From the NCBI GenBank assembly GCA_033807775.1, contig CM066314.1:96016929-96080928 (forward strand): DNA of 64,000 bases. The letters run 5' to 3'. The notes beneath the pieces were generated by a model. The model made no database searches and had not been told where the DNA came from. It worked only from the letters and a program-made list of their open reading frames with translations. The stretch is from Saussurea involucrata (Eukaryota > Streptophyta > Magnoliopsida > Asterales > Asteraceae). This document shows, one piece after another, positions 47,555-57,053 of the stretch (positions are counted from its first letter, which is position 1; every line of letters begins with the position of its first letter). The translations under genes were made by a program, and so were the position numbers.

Positions 47555-48867
47555 AAATCCTCTGTAAGTATAGCTTTATCTTCTGTAAATAATAAGTAAA
47601 TAAATTGCTTAATTTATTGCTTTGATTGATTCTACTTCTGTATGTAAATTCTTAAAACCTTAAATAGTTCTTAAAATCACAGAGCTTCTGTAAGTCAACT
47701 CAGAACCTCTGAGGACCCCTACAGAACCTCTGAAAAACATGACCTATGTTCTATGCAAAACTTATCATTCTTTAATCCAAGCATAGGTCAAGGGGGAGCA
47801 AAAGGAAATTACTTGATCTACAGAGGTGATTAGATCAAGGGGGAGCAGAAGGGAACCCTGAAATAATCTAAAGATATCACTGCCGAGAAAAGAAGAACCA
47901 AAAGGTATGTCTCTCGCACAAAAGGTTTTTGGAAAACAATTTTCTAGGACAAGAATTGTCAAATATGTCCTAAATATACTGTGGATAACATTTCAAAAAT
48001 CAAAAGCTCAAAAAGTTTCACAAAATTCGAAATAGGAGAAATTTAAGGTCATAGAGCTTCTGCTGAGCTCAACAGAGGTTCTGCAGGAAATATGCTCTGT
48101 GATCACAAATTAACCCTCTGTCGATCTTTTGGAATGTTATCTCGGAAACCGAAAACACACACAATGACCTTCTCGAACAAAACGTTTTTCAAAATAATTT
48201 TCTCGGACACAAACTTTCAATAATGTGCGAAAAACATCTCTTATCAAAGATCAAAAATTGGATGATCAGAAAATTAATAGAATTCAAGTTATAAGATTTT
48301 TTCTCTCATAGAGCTTCTGCAAGTTCCATCAGAGCCACAAAACCTCTGTGAGTAAAATTTCTTGACAATCCTATTGATCCTCTCCAATGACTTTACAAAC
48401 GTTTTCGTTCAAAGAAGAACATACAGAGTCATGATAACAATGAGATATATGAAAAAGGGATAAACATCAAAGATTTTCAAGATCACAGAGCCTCTGTAAA
48501 CTACAGAAGCTCTGTCAATCTGATTACTTGGGCATCTCTGTAGTAATAAACGGTTACTTTTACTGCGAGTGAAACTCATATGGCTAAAATCAACCTCACG
48601 CGCCTAGCATTAATGGGCCGCGCACGACGTCCTGTCATATTCTGACAAGGCCTACGTGTCCCATTTTCATTGGGCGTACATGGAACGTTTTTATTTGGAA
48701 AGTTGAACCCGCCGCTCAAACTCGAGTGCGGATTCCAAAACTTCTCTACCGTTTTACCATCCTATAAAAACAAAGCTTACCCTCTCATAAAACATTTTAC
48801 AAACTCTCATCTTCTTCTCCGGCGAAACCCTGCAAAAAGCTTGCAAAAATCTTATTTTTAAAATCAA
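47555..48867 (+). other. E spacer between pol and ORF3
   Basis: No ORF of note. CAGAG/CTCTG words recur (47681, 47706, 47725, 48052, 48073, 48317, 48484). Two CAAGGGGGAGCA purine tracts lie at 47790 and 47839. Three imperfect ~170-bp repeats each contain an ACGTTTT/AGGTTTTT word and a TTTCTAGGACA/TTCTCGGACAC stretch (47920-48430). The end is promoter-like (next entry). Confidence 0.65.
48651..48769 (+). promoter_or_regulatory. Promoter-like cluster upstream of E ORF3
   Basis: ACGTGTC (48654-48660), ATTGGG (reverse CCAAT, about 48669) and TATAAAA (48763-48769), with ORF3 ATG 98 bp after the TATA box. A GACGTC lies at 48626. This looks like a compact plant promoter inside the element. Confidence 0.55.
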
Positions 48868-51800
48868 ATGGCTTCATCTTCTCGAGCTACATCCTCTGAA
48901 CTCTCTCCGGCGAACTCACCGGAACACTCCCCTGCACATTCAGAACATTCTGAAAACCCCAGCCTTGCAAGAAATATTGAACAACAAGATTCCGGGGACT
49001 CAGCAGACTTTGCTCCGACGACTCACTTGCAAAACTTTATTGCAAAGGATCATTTCGAAGCCATTCTTCCTATCAAATCCAACAACTGCTATTTGGTCCC
49101 CTCACCCACTACTTTCGGCGAAGCCCATGCCATACTTTTGAACATCATGGAGAATCATGTCCTCTTCCCTCTACTATCAAGAACCCCGAACAAAATTCCA
49201 GTCCGTTATTTGAACCAATTTTGGCAAAGCTGCCGATTTGATAAAGACGATTCTCTTATCAAAGGGTACATTTCAAGACCTGATAAATCTGAGCATCTTG
49301 AAATCAAGTTCAACAGAACAATGTTCTCACTTGAATTCAACCTACCAACAAGGGGTCTTCTGGGATTGAAGAGTTATGCAGAGCAACCAACAGACGAAGA
49401 GCTCTGTCGATTCGTGGAAATGCTTGGGTACAACACCCAACTACGGAAGATAAATGACTTCCGCAGAGGCCGATTACCACCTCTGTGGAACACTTTGTTC
49501 TCTATTCTTAACAGATGCCTGACAGGAAAGATAGGCAGTATTGACCAGAGCTCACATCAAATCTTGAGCATCATGTATGGGGTTTACTATGATCTTCCAC
49601 TAGATTATGCGACCATAATGATGCAAGAGATCATAAACACCATCGACAGAAAGAACAACTCGAAAAGGGTCAAAGAGAACGATCCCAACTTTCTACCACC
49701 TCTGCAATTCCAAAGAATATTAGGAGTACTGTTCGAACCTCTGCTGCTAATCCAAAATTGGCCAATGGAAGGGCCAACTCCCAAACAGTTCCCGATGAAC
49801 AAGAATACCCCCACTGATCATGCTGATGGCTACTCACACTGCAGACCTCTGTCAAACAAGCTTCTGCAATACGCATCGAATAAATCCCTTAAGAAAGAGT
49901 ATATACGCGATCATAGAACTCCTAAACCGAGTCCTATGACACCCCCGCGTTTAGGTGTCCCCCTAGGAACAATGATAGCAAAACCTCTTTCCACTCAAGA
50001 AGAAAAGGATCAGAAGTTAGCAAAGCACATGGCTATTCAACTCAGCTTTATAGCCAAACATGCAGAACTAATGGGAAAGAAGTCTTTATCAAGAACCTCT
50101 GCATCTACTCCAAAAGCTAAGAAGAGGAAAACTGCAGAAGGCACCTCAACAAGTGCTGCAGAAGATCAACCCTCACCTCCTCATGCCACAGAAATTGGCT
50201 CCTCTGCTCCTCCCTCCTCTCCAAAAATAAAGAAGAAAAGATCAAAATCAACAGAAGAAGGGGCACCAAATCCTAAGAGGAGGAAAACCAAAAAGAGGCA
50301 TGGTAAATCACTTGCAAAGTTGGTAACCATTGCAGAAGAGGAAACCGCTGAAGAAGAAGTTGCAGAAGCAGAAATAGCTACAGAAAGGTATCAATCACCC
50401 TATCAATCTCCAGATAGATTTGCTCACCAAGGAGACCTGAACGACTTCTTACAGAACCCTGAAATTGCCAACACCCTAAATACAGCAGGGTGGACGGCAC
50501 AACCTCTCGACCACCACTCTGCAGAAGAACAAGTTTTCTTCATTTCTGGCATTGACACACATCTGCAAGAAGATGACACAACACCCAGAAATCAACCAGC
50601 CGAAACCCCTGTTATTTTACAAAACCCTTTCATTCAAGGATTGGATGTCCACAGAAGAAGTCCAAACCCAGCTTCAGAAGAAATAGAACAAACTAAAGCT
50701 GAATGGAACATAGGTGAAATTACAGAGGCTTCTAAGAATATGATGGAAGAAGAGAGAGAAAAAGGGGCCGAAGTTGTACAACAAGAGGGATTAACAACAA
50801 CGGAAAAAGGAATAGAGATCTTAGAGACAGATTCAGATGAAGAAGAAGCTATCTGGATACGTAAGGGTCTTTATCATCCACATGTCATGAGATTATTTGG
50901 ATCTCATCAAGTGTATGACCAATTACGACCAGAGCAAGAAACTTCCACAGAACTTAGGGAAGAAGCAAGAAAAGATGCCTGGATAAATAGAGGCACACAA
51001 CCAAAACCAACTCCCAGTGCAACCCACATTTCTAACTCCGCAGGTCTAGCTGCAGAAGGAGTTCTTGAAAAAGAGCAGCACAGCTCGAACCTCACCCAAA
51101 CCATCCAGCCAGAGGTTATTCTTTCAACCTCTGTGCCCACAAAAACCGGGGAAACCATTCCTAGGGAGTCTCCTCAAAGAGACTCACCTATAGTTCGTGA
51201 TCAATTGCCCCAGATCACAGAAGAACGCCCAACAGAGGAATTTGTTTCCTCTGCCACGCACTTATTAAGACCCACACTTCTTTCAGAGAGAAGTAGAGAG
51301 CACAAAGACAAAGAGACTCTAGACAAGTCTCCTAGTCCACAGAAGGATATTCCAATACCCACCTCTGGAGTGGATTTGGACAATGTTCTTCTCAGAACTT
51401 CTGTAGGGATTGAAACTCATGTTTCTTCTCAAGGATCAGAAGGAAATCCTTCCATTCTCAACGTACAAACAGGAATGAAAGAAGGTATCCAAGGAACAGG
51501 GATTCACTCTGGAGACGAATGTGTTCCTCCAGAGGTTACCACCGGAACACAAGTTACAAGGGATGAGTTCCAAACCCTTGAGACCTCTGTGAACCAAACC
51601 TTGAAAGAGTTGCAAAGCTCTTTCAAATCTTTTGCAGAGACAACATCACTGGCACTGCTAAACCTGAACACCAAAATGGACAACCTGTCCACAGAGGTGA
51701 AAACTGCCATCTCACAGATGAAGTCTGCTGCAACCGCATCCACGACTTCTGCCGCAACAACTACTCCTTCGATTGAGAACTCCATCAACAAGTTCCTTGA

Positions 51801-53457
51801 TCAATTGAACAAACAGACTTCAGTGTCAACGGGCATCACTCCTGCAGATCTACAGAAGGCCCTACAAAAAGTTCAAGAGGAAGCCATGCGAAATACCATG
51901 CTGATGCAACCCAAAGACTACATGACAAGAGCACAGCTGACAGAGCTTGGGCAGAACGTGATTAATCAAGTGACAGAAGTCATACTTTCCTTCACCACTG
52001 CCAATGCTAACTTCGTCAAAGATTTCAGAGAAAGTGTAGGAAGGATGAGATTCAAAACAGAGGCAGAGCTAGCAACTCTTCTTGGCCTCTGTGATGATGT
52101 CTGCGCGAAACTGATCGCTGCTGGAGCCACAATGCCAAAGAAACCCGATGCTTCCTGTAGAGCAGAGGGTACATCAGACAAGGGTCAGGATGACTCTGAT
52201 GATGATGACCATCCTGGTCCATCAGATCATCCTGAGGGGGAGAAAACTACAGAGAAAGCTGCAAGCAGAGGACTTACAGGTCCACCAATAGCCGCAGAAC
52301 CTCTGAGTCAAGCACCTCCAGAACAGACCCGACAACAACAAACCCAAAAGACCACAGAGACAACACCCATCTCTGTGGAATCATCTACTGACGAAACCAA
52401 AACTCCAGAAGCAGAACAGCAAGCCACAGAGGCAACAACCGCCCCTGAGGTAATCATTTTGGAAGAAACAGATGAACAAACCACAGAGAAAACACCCACC
52501 TCTGTGGAAACACCCCAAACCATACCCAGAAGAAAGTCGATTGCCACCAAACCAAAAAGAGCAACGACCTCTGCTTCTGACATTCTGAAAAGGATGCACA
52601 CAACAATGAGTAATCGTATGGTAAAGAGAGAAGAAGAAAGGCACAGGTTCACTTTAGCTTTTAGAATGGCAAGAAGATTTAATGTCAATACTTCATCAAC
52701 AGAAACTGAGCTCGCAGAAGAAGTCATCAAACAACCTCCAACAGAGGTTACAGAGCAAGTCAAGCCAACAGAACCATCGCCACAAAATTCCTCTAAATCA
52801 CAATCGTCAAAATCCACAGAGGCAACCTCCATCAAACCAACAGAAGTGCGAACCTCAAAACCCACAAAAGCAACAGGTTCTGCCACAACAATAGCAAAAG
52901 ATAAGGGCAAAGGGATACTGACAGAAGAGCCAAAGAAGAAGAAAACATTGCCAAAGCCAACAGAAAAACTAATGAAGAGTGCGTTTGATGCCTTTCAAAC
53001 CCCAAAACCCGAAGAAGTTGACTGGGCACATGGATTGAAGCCTCTGTCAGAAATTCCTCTAACTGGTAGAGCTGCAGAAGTTGTTCAACAGATGGAGAGT
53101 CTCAGAAGACAAATTCCACGACCTGGTCCAACACATGAAGAGATGGAAGAAGTGGTATACAAATACCTCTACAAACAATCCTATCAGACAAATCATCCAG
53201 TAGATCATGTGACAGATCCAAGGATCAGAGAAGAATTTGAGAACATCTTCACAAGAACAAAGCCAAGAACCAAAGCAGATGTCTTCTCAATTCACAAAAT
53301 CAAAAAAGTGATCTCCTGCAGATTCTCCTTCACAAGAACCTATCCAAGGGTCAGGTACAATCTTTACAAAGTCAGAAGAGAGAACAATTCAGAATCTACC
53401 TTCGCTGATGCTGACTTAAGAAACATCAATCCTTACGATCTACCTGACCTTCTGTAA
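48868..53457 (+). CDS. E ORF3, main part (1,529 aa)
   Basis: ATG at 48868 follows the TATA-like box by 98 bp. N-terminal block: PVRYLNQFW (111-119), FVEMLGYN (182-189), FRRGRLPPLWN, NRCLTGK (215-221), DQSSHQI and LDYATI (245-250), shared with N2, M and H. Then a basic cluster (about 445-485), a very long Ser/Thr/Glu-rich low-complexity middle, a coiled coil (about 905-990), HPEGEK (1121-1126) on a purine tract, more low complexity and FADADLRNINPYDLPDLL at the end. The TAA 53455-53457 fits CAA to TAA; the frame continues. Unlike soybean SIRE1, where the third ORF is reported to be read through from pol, it is 1.3 kb away. Not an enzyme I recognise; no signal peptide or membrane helix is obvious. 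Confidence 0.85.
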   Translation: MASSSRATSSELSPANSPEHSPAHSEHSENPSLARNIEQQDSGDSADFAPTTHLQNFIAKDHFEAILPIKSNNCYLVPSPTTFGEAHAILLNIMENHVLFPLLSRTPNKIPVRYLNQFWQSCRFDKDDSLIKGYISRPDKSEHLEIKFNRTMFSLEFNLPTRGLLGLKSYAEQPTDEELCRFVEMLGYNTQLRKINDFRRGRLPPLWNTLFSILNRCLTGKIGSIDQSSHQILSIMYGVYYDLPLDYATIMMQEIINTIDRKNNSKRVKENDPNFLPPLQFQRILGVLFEPLLLIQNWPMEGPTPKQFPMNKNTPTDHADGYSHCRPLSNKLLQYASNKSLKKEYIRDHRTPKPSPMTPPRLGVPLGTMIAKPLSTQEEKDQKLAKHMAIQLSFIAKHAELMGKKSLSRTSASTPKAKKRKTAEGTSTSAAEDQPSPPHATEIGSSAPPSSPKIKKKRSKSTEEGAPNPKRRKTKKRHGKSLAKLVTIAEEETAEEEVAEAEIATERYQSPYQSPDRFAHQGDLNDFLQNPEIANTLNTAGWTAQPLDHHSAEEQVFFISGIDTHLQEDDTTPRNQPAETPVILQNPFIQGLDVHRRSPNPASEEIEQTKAEWNIGEITEASKNMMEEEREKGAEVVQQEGLTTTEKGIEILETDSDEEEAIWIRKGLYHPHVMRLFGSHQVYDQLRPEQETSTELREEARKDAWINRGTQPKPTPSATHISNSAGLAAEGVLEKEQHSSNLTQTIQPEVILSTSVPTKTGETIPRESPQRDSPIVRDQLPQITEERPTEEFVSSATHLLRPTLLSERSREHKDKETLDKSPSPQKDIPIPTSGVDLDNVLLRTSVGIETHVSSQGSEGNPSILNVQTGMKEGIQGTGIHSGDECVPPEVTTGTQVTRDEFQTLETSVNQTLKELQSSFKSFAETTSLALLNLNTKMDNLSTEVKTAISQMKSAATASTTSAATTTPSIENSINKFLDQLNKQTSVSTGITPADLQKALQKVQEEAMRNTMLMQPKDYMTRAQLTELGQNVINQVTEVILSFTTANANFVKDFRESVGRMRFKTEAELATLLGLCDDVCAKLIAAGATMPKKPDASCRAEGTSDKGQDDSDDDDHPGPSDHPEGEKTTEKAASRGLTGPPIAAEPLSQAPPEQTRQQQTQKTTETTPISVESSTDETKTPEAEQQATEATTAPEVIILEETDEQTTEKTPTSVETPQTIPRRKSIATKPKRATTSASDILKRMHTTMSNRMVKREEERHRFTLAFRMARRFNVNTSSTETELAEEVIKQPPTEVTEQVKPTEPSPQNSSKSQSSKSTEATSIKPTEVRTSKPTKATGSATTIAKDKGKGILTEEPKKKKTLPKPTEKLMKSAFDAFQTPKPEEVDWAHGLKPLSEIPLTGRAAEVVQQMESLRRQIPRPGPTHEEMEEVVYKYLYKQSYQTNHPVDHVTDPRIREEFENIFTRTKPRTKADVFSIHKIKKVISCRFSFTRTYPRVRYNLYKVRRENNSESTFADADLRNINPYDLPDLL

Positions 53458-53937
53458 TGGACAAAAGACAACTACAACACAGAGCCTAATACCAGAGCCT
53501 ATCAAGTGTTGAGAAAAGCGATGAGGGAAAAGCTTCTGCTATACATCATGATAGATTTTCAGCTGGGAAAGGATCTTGGTCTCAAACATCTAGATCTACG
53601 ACCACCAGAAGATCGCTGCCCACCAGACGCTGTGCCCAACTCAATCATCAGAGAACCAATATTTGGGTTAGTATTTCAAAACCCACAACACCAGGTTAAA
53701 CTTTTTGTACTCATGGATTGTCAGAAGTACGCAACCAGTACTCTGAGCAAATTCAGAGCAAGCCTTGTAAAATACAGAGGTACAGAGAAAATGGATAGAG
53801 ATGATGTAGATACTTTCATCAGAGAAATAGACTCAACAATCCGCCTAAGAGAACTCTGCATCAGATTCTACAAAGAGATCAGAAAAGTCGGAAGAGACAA
53901 CAGAAGCTGCAACGATTTCAAAGATGCCAAAATCTGA
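53458..53937 (+). CDS. E ORF3, C-terminal part
   Basis: Same frame after one TAA (first ATG 53506). Carries LLLYIMIDFQLGKDLGL, EPIFGLVFQN, CQKYATSTLSKF and RLRELCIRFYKEI, words that match the ends of N2 and M ORF3. With the main part ORF3 is about 1,690 codons. Confidence 0.75.
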   Translation, partial: WTKDNYNTEPNTRAYQVLRKAMREKLLLYIMIDFQLGKDLGLKHLDLRPPEDRCPPDAVPNSIIREPIFGLVFQNPQHQVKLFVLMDCQKYATSTLSKFRASLVKYRGTEKMDRDDVDTFIREIDSTIRLRELCIRFYKEIRKVGRDNRSCNDFKDAKI

Positions 53938-54114
53938 TTCTCAGACCTCAAATCTCTGCAAACAAAGTTAAAGTTTATCTTTCATTGTACTCAAAATGTA
54001 AAATGCCTCTGGCATATTTCTAAATGAAAGAAATTTCGAGGTATTGTTTAACCTCTGTCTTATCTAACTTAGCCAAACTTAACTCAAGGTCAAATTTTTT
54101 ATTTTTCACTACTT

Positions 54115-54124
54115 AGGGGGAGAT
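54115..54124 (+). promoter_or_regulatory. E polypurine tract
   Basis: AGGGGGAGAT directly before the 3' LTR start. The stretch from 53938 to here is the untranslated tail. Confidence 0.85.
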
Positions 54125-54970
54125 TGTTAGCTTCAATCTTCCTAATCATAGAAGTATTTAGAAGTAGTGAAAAATAGGCTAAGTATAGAAAAGCCTCTCA
54201 CATAGGCTCTTCCACTTCTTCCAGAAGATCAAGTCCAGAAAGCCACAGAAGCTACAGAGGTAATCACAGAACCTCTGTTGTGCGCAAGATGAAGATCAAC
54301 TCGGAAACAAGTGGACTGCTCCACAGAAGGTCAGACCATAGAACCTCTGTAATACCTTACAGAGCCTATGTGGTCTGCTATGAAGACTTGGAAGATATTA
54401 CTGGATACGTTCATCAACTTGCATGGAAAAGTACTGTCAAAACACGTGTCAAGCTCTGAGTGGACTCAATAGGGCATGGTACAAAATAAACGTCTGCGCC
54501 ATTTAATGCATTTACCAATAGTACATCTGCTCCATTAAATGCGCATGGCTCAGACAACTGCTCACACCATCCAGTCAACTGCTAACACCATCCAGTTCAC
54601 TATTCATGCCGTAAAAGGAACAGTGACCTACTTCATAGTCTTCTAAGAGTAGTATAAAAGGAAGTCTCATGTTGAGATCTTCCTAAGAACGAAAAAACAA
54701 GGAATCACTAATACTCTCATGCTTTATTGTCAAATATCTGAGTGTTATATTCTCACACACACCAAGTTCTTAATCTGTTCTTCGTGTTGTTATCATATAT
54801 TGAATAACAGTAACTGTTCAAGAAATCCTTTTCATTCTTTACTGTTTTCTTTATATATGTGCGTTCTAATATCTATCAAACATATCTGTTAGTTTAATAC
54901 GATTCCGCATCAAACTCTAAACTCAACTAATAGACTGTTAATCTTGATTAAGTGTATCTGGCAACCAACA
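54125..54970 (+). repeat. E 3' LTR (846 bp)
   Basis: Same ends as the 5' LTR; differences include CACAGAGG/CACATAGG, ACCGCTG/ACCTCTG, GGATGTC/GGAAGTC and one extra T near 54846. Right duplication GTCTC at 54971-54975. Confidence 0.95.
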
Positions 54971-54975
54971 GTCTC

Positions 54976-56472
54976 TAGATAAGGAGTATGTATCGGTACT
55001 CTGTCTCTAGTGGCCACGTACCTTGGTTCAGCATCGACTAAACTCTGAAATACCCGGAGTTCTGCTTCAAGTACTTTATCTCTGATCTTCCCATCAGGTA
55101 TAAACGGTGTTAGAGGAGCTAAAATACTTGAACTTGGACCTGCAGATTCGACATTTGTTGGAGCATTTTCTAGCATGGCCGGAACATCTTCTTTGGACTC
55201 TATATCCATATCCTGAACCCCAGTTTCTGTCTCATAGTCTAGTTCATCTAAGGCTTCAATCATTTCCTCTTTGATCTTGAAATTTAGAAGTTCAGGTTCT
55301 TCATCAGAATCAATGTCTATGAATTCGGTTCTATTGTCAACAGCCGCAGGCTTTTCAACCCCGGCTATAACATCAGCTAGAACTAATGTGTCTTCCACGT
55401 TCTCCATCACAACATCCGTTCCACCTGTTCCCTTACCCTGATTCCCTTCTGGTTGGTCTGAGCCCTCAATATTTTCAGTGGCTGTTCCGCTAGATTCACC
55501 AACCCTTGTAGATCTCTTCTCCCCCTCATGTTGATCAGGCGGATCCTGATCATCATGTCTTCTTTTCCGTGAGGCTTCGGCTTGAATACCACATCTTTCT
55601 TCGATTATCGTTACCCGTGTAGCTAGAGATTGATATCCAGCAAGTAGGGCACTAGTCATTTCTGTGAAAGCTTCGATCATCTTCTTGATTTGTTCCCCTG
55701 TGGATATTTCTTGAGATTGGGTTTGCTGTCGAAGTAAACTGACAAGTTCTACATCTTCAGTAGGATTGGGGTCGAATTTGGCAAGAAAACGGGCAAGCAG
55801 ATCAGATTTGAGCTGGTCTTCAGGAATTAGATGTACAGGAATAGATGATGGGTATCGTGGGTCAGGTTGAGCTTCGGTAGATTCTTCAACGCCTTTTCCT
55901 TTCACAGCTCTGGTTACATCTTGAGACAACTTCTTCATTTCGGCCTTCATGTCATTCACATGAGCTTGATATGAGTTACTCAAGGATTTGATAGCTAGCT
56001 GCAAAAGAGGTACTGTCACAAGGTTATCCGGTCCATATGAAGACCGTACACGTTCAACTTCTTGGGAACTAACACCCAGACCACTTAGGTTACTGGTTGA
56101 AGTAGCGGTTGAAGCAACCGTACTGCCTGTGTTCAAAGCTGGCATAGTGTTAGCAATGAAAGGACTTCCACCCGATCCTCGTGGGTTACCAATAAATGGC
56201 ATCCGCACTCTGGGTGTTCCGGTTGGGGCACGGAAGCCCGCAACTTGGTGTTGTGCCAACATTCGTGTCCTAGGGAAGGATGTAGTACAAAAAATCTCTA
56301 GACTTTGTGTTCTTTGAAAGAACGGCGGTGGCCGGGGTGGGGGCCCTCCTTTTTCAATACCAGCAGACACCGAGTGTGTCGCCGATAGAGTTTGTGCTAA
56401 ATCCCCTGTGGAAAATAAAACATCAGCAAATTGAGATGCCGATGAGTGGCTGAGTGGGGCTGTGCATTGCAT
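54976..56472 (-). CDS. M ORF3 middle part with coiled coil and EGEK motif
   Basis: About 500 codons. Pro-rich start, then LLQLAIKSLSNSYQAHVND and following (coiled coil), an Ala/Thr/Glu-rich part, RRHDDQDPPDQHEGEK (the GEK DNA is a purine tract, 55514-55527), an acidic stretch (DIDSDEEPELLNFKIKEE) and LEAELRVFQSLVDAEPRY. The frame passes straight into the E insertion site. The last 17 or so codons of the apparent ORF (54910-54970) are E LTR sequence. Confidence 0.75.
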
Positions 56473-56702
56473 GGCTGGTCCACCATGGCTGTTTCAATAC
56501 GCAACGGCGACGAACGCACATCGGTAGTAGATGTGGCTACCCGGCTAGTAACAGTTTGGGAAGGATCAATAGTTAAAACTTTATTTGTCCCTGTCACAGC
56601 TTCACAAAATTCTTTTCCTCCCTCATTCTCACCACTAGCTAAAACTACATCTGCTTCTACTTCTTCATTTACAGCACCGGTTGTAGTCTCAGCAAGTTCC
56701 AT
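56397..56702 (-). CDS. M ORF3 linker fragment
   Basis: Same frame as 57251-56706 after a TAG. Acidic and Thr-rich; frame lost near 56460 where the next part takes over. No known domain. Confidence 0.5.
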   Translation of the reverse strand: MELAETTTGAVNEEVEADVVLASGENEGGKEFCEAVTGTNKVLTIDPSQTVTSRVATSTTDVRSSPLRIETAMVDQPCNAQPHSATHRHLNLLMFYFPQGI

Positions 56703-56705
56703 ATT

Positions 56706-57014
56706 CTAGGTAGAATCATCAGAAGAAACTACCATTCTTGATCTTTTTCCCATAAAGCGTGAAATCAAGTTCGTATTGGGATCAGGATCTGAATAATCTT
56801 CATCATCATCAAATGGAGGTATAGCGGTATTCTCCTCAACTTCTTTGTTAACAGCTTCATCATCGGGAGATGATGCAGCATTGGCATCAGCAGAGTTCCA
56901 TGAAACGTCATCGGCGAAAGCATTTACTTGAGGTACCTTCGGTGGTCGTTTAGATGATGCTTCACCAACAGTCCGTATTCTTCTCCCGACTCTCTTTCTT
57001 TTAGTTCTTCTCAC
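56706..57014 (-). CDS. M ORF3 basic/acidic linker fragment
   Basis: Begins with a basic cluster (RRTKRKRVGRRIR), at the same relative place as the basic cluster of E and H ORF3, then acidic (PPFDDDEDYSDPD). It ends at TAG 56706-56708. A nuclear localisation signal is possible. Confidence 0.55.
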   Translation of the reverse strand: MRRTKRKRVGRRIRTVGEASSKRPPKVPQVNAFADDVSWNSADANAASSPDDEAVNKEVEENTAIPPFDDDEDYSDPDPNTNLISRFMGKRSRMVVSSDDST

Positions 57015-57053
57015 CCCTCGTTGTTCAGGAACACCCCCATGTTCCTGAACCCC

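Larger units (their letters stand above)
40000..54970 (+). mobile_element. E: complete Sirevirus-like Ty1/copia element (14,971 bp)
   Basis: 845/846-bp LTRs (about eleven substitutions and one indel by eye), primer-binding site, gag with two zinc knuckles and a long coiled-coil tail, pol in copia order (PR-INT-RT-RH), a 1.3-kb spacer, a 1,690-codon ORF3, polypurine tract and GTCTC duplications. This is unusually long for a copia element because of the gag tail and ORF3. Gag has stops and frameshifts, pol one stop and ORF3 one stop, so this copy is dead but represents an autonomous family. Confidence 0.92.

Noticed and set aside
52308..52910. 200-codon minus-strand ORF
   Set aside because: Shadow of the Thr/Glu-rich low-complexity part of E ORF3.
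48868..53937. Retroviral-type envelope gene
   Set aside because: No signal peptide, cleavage site or membrane helix is visible; called ORF3 instead.
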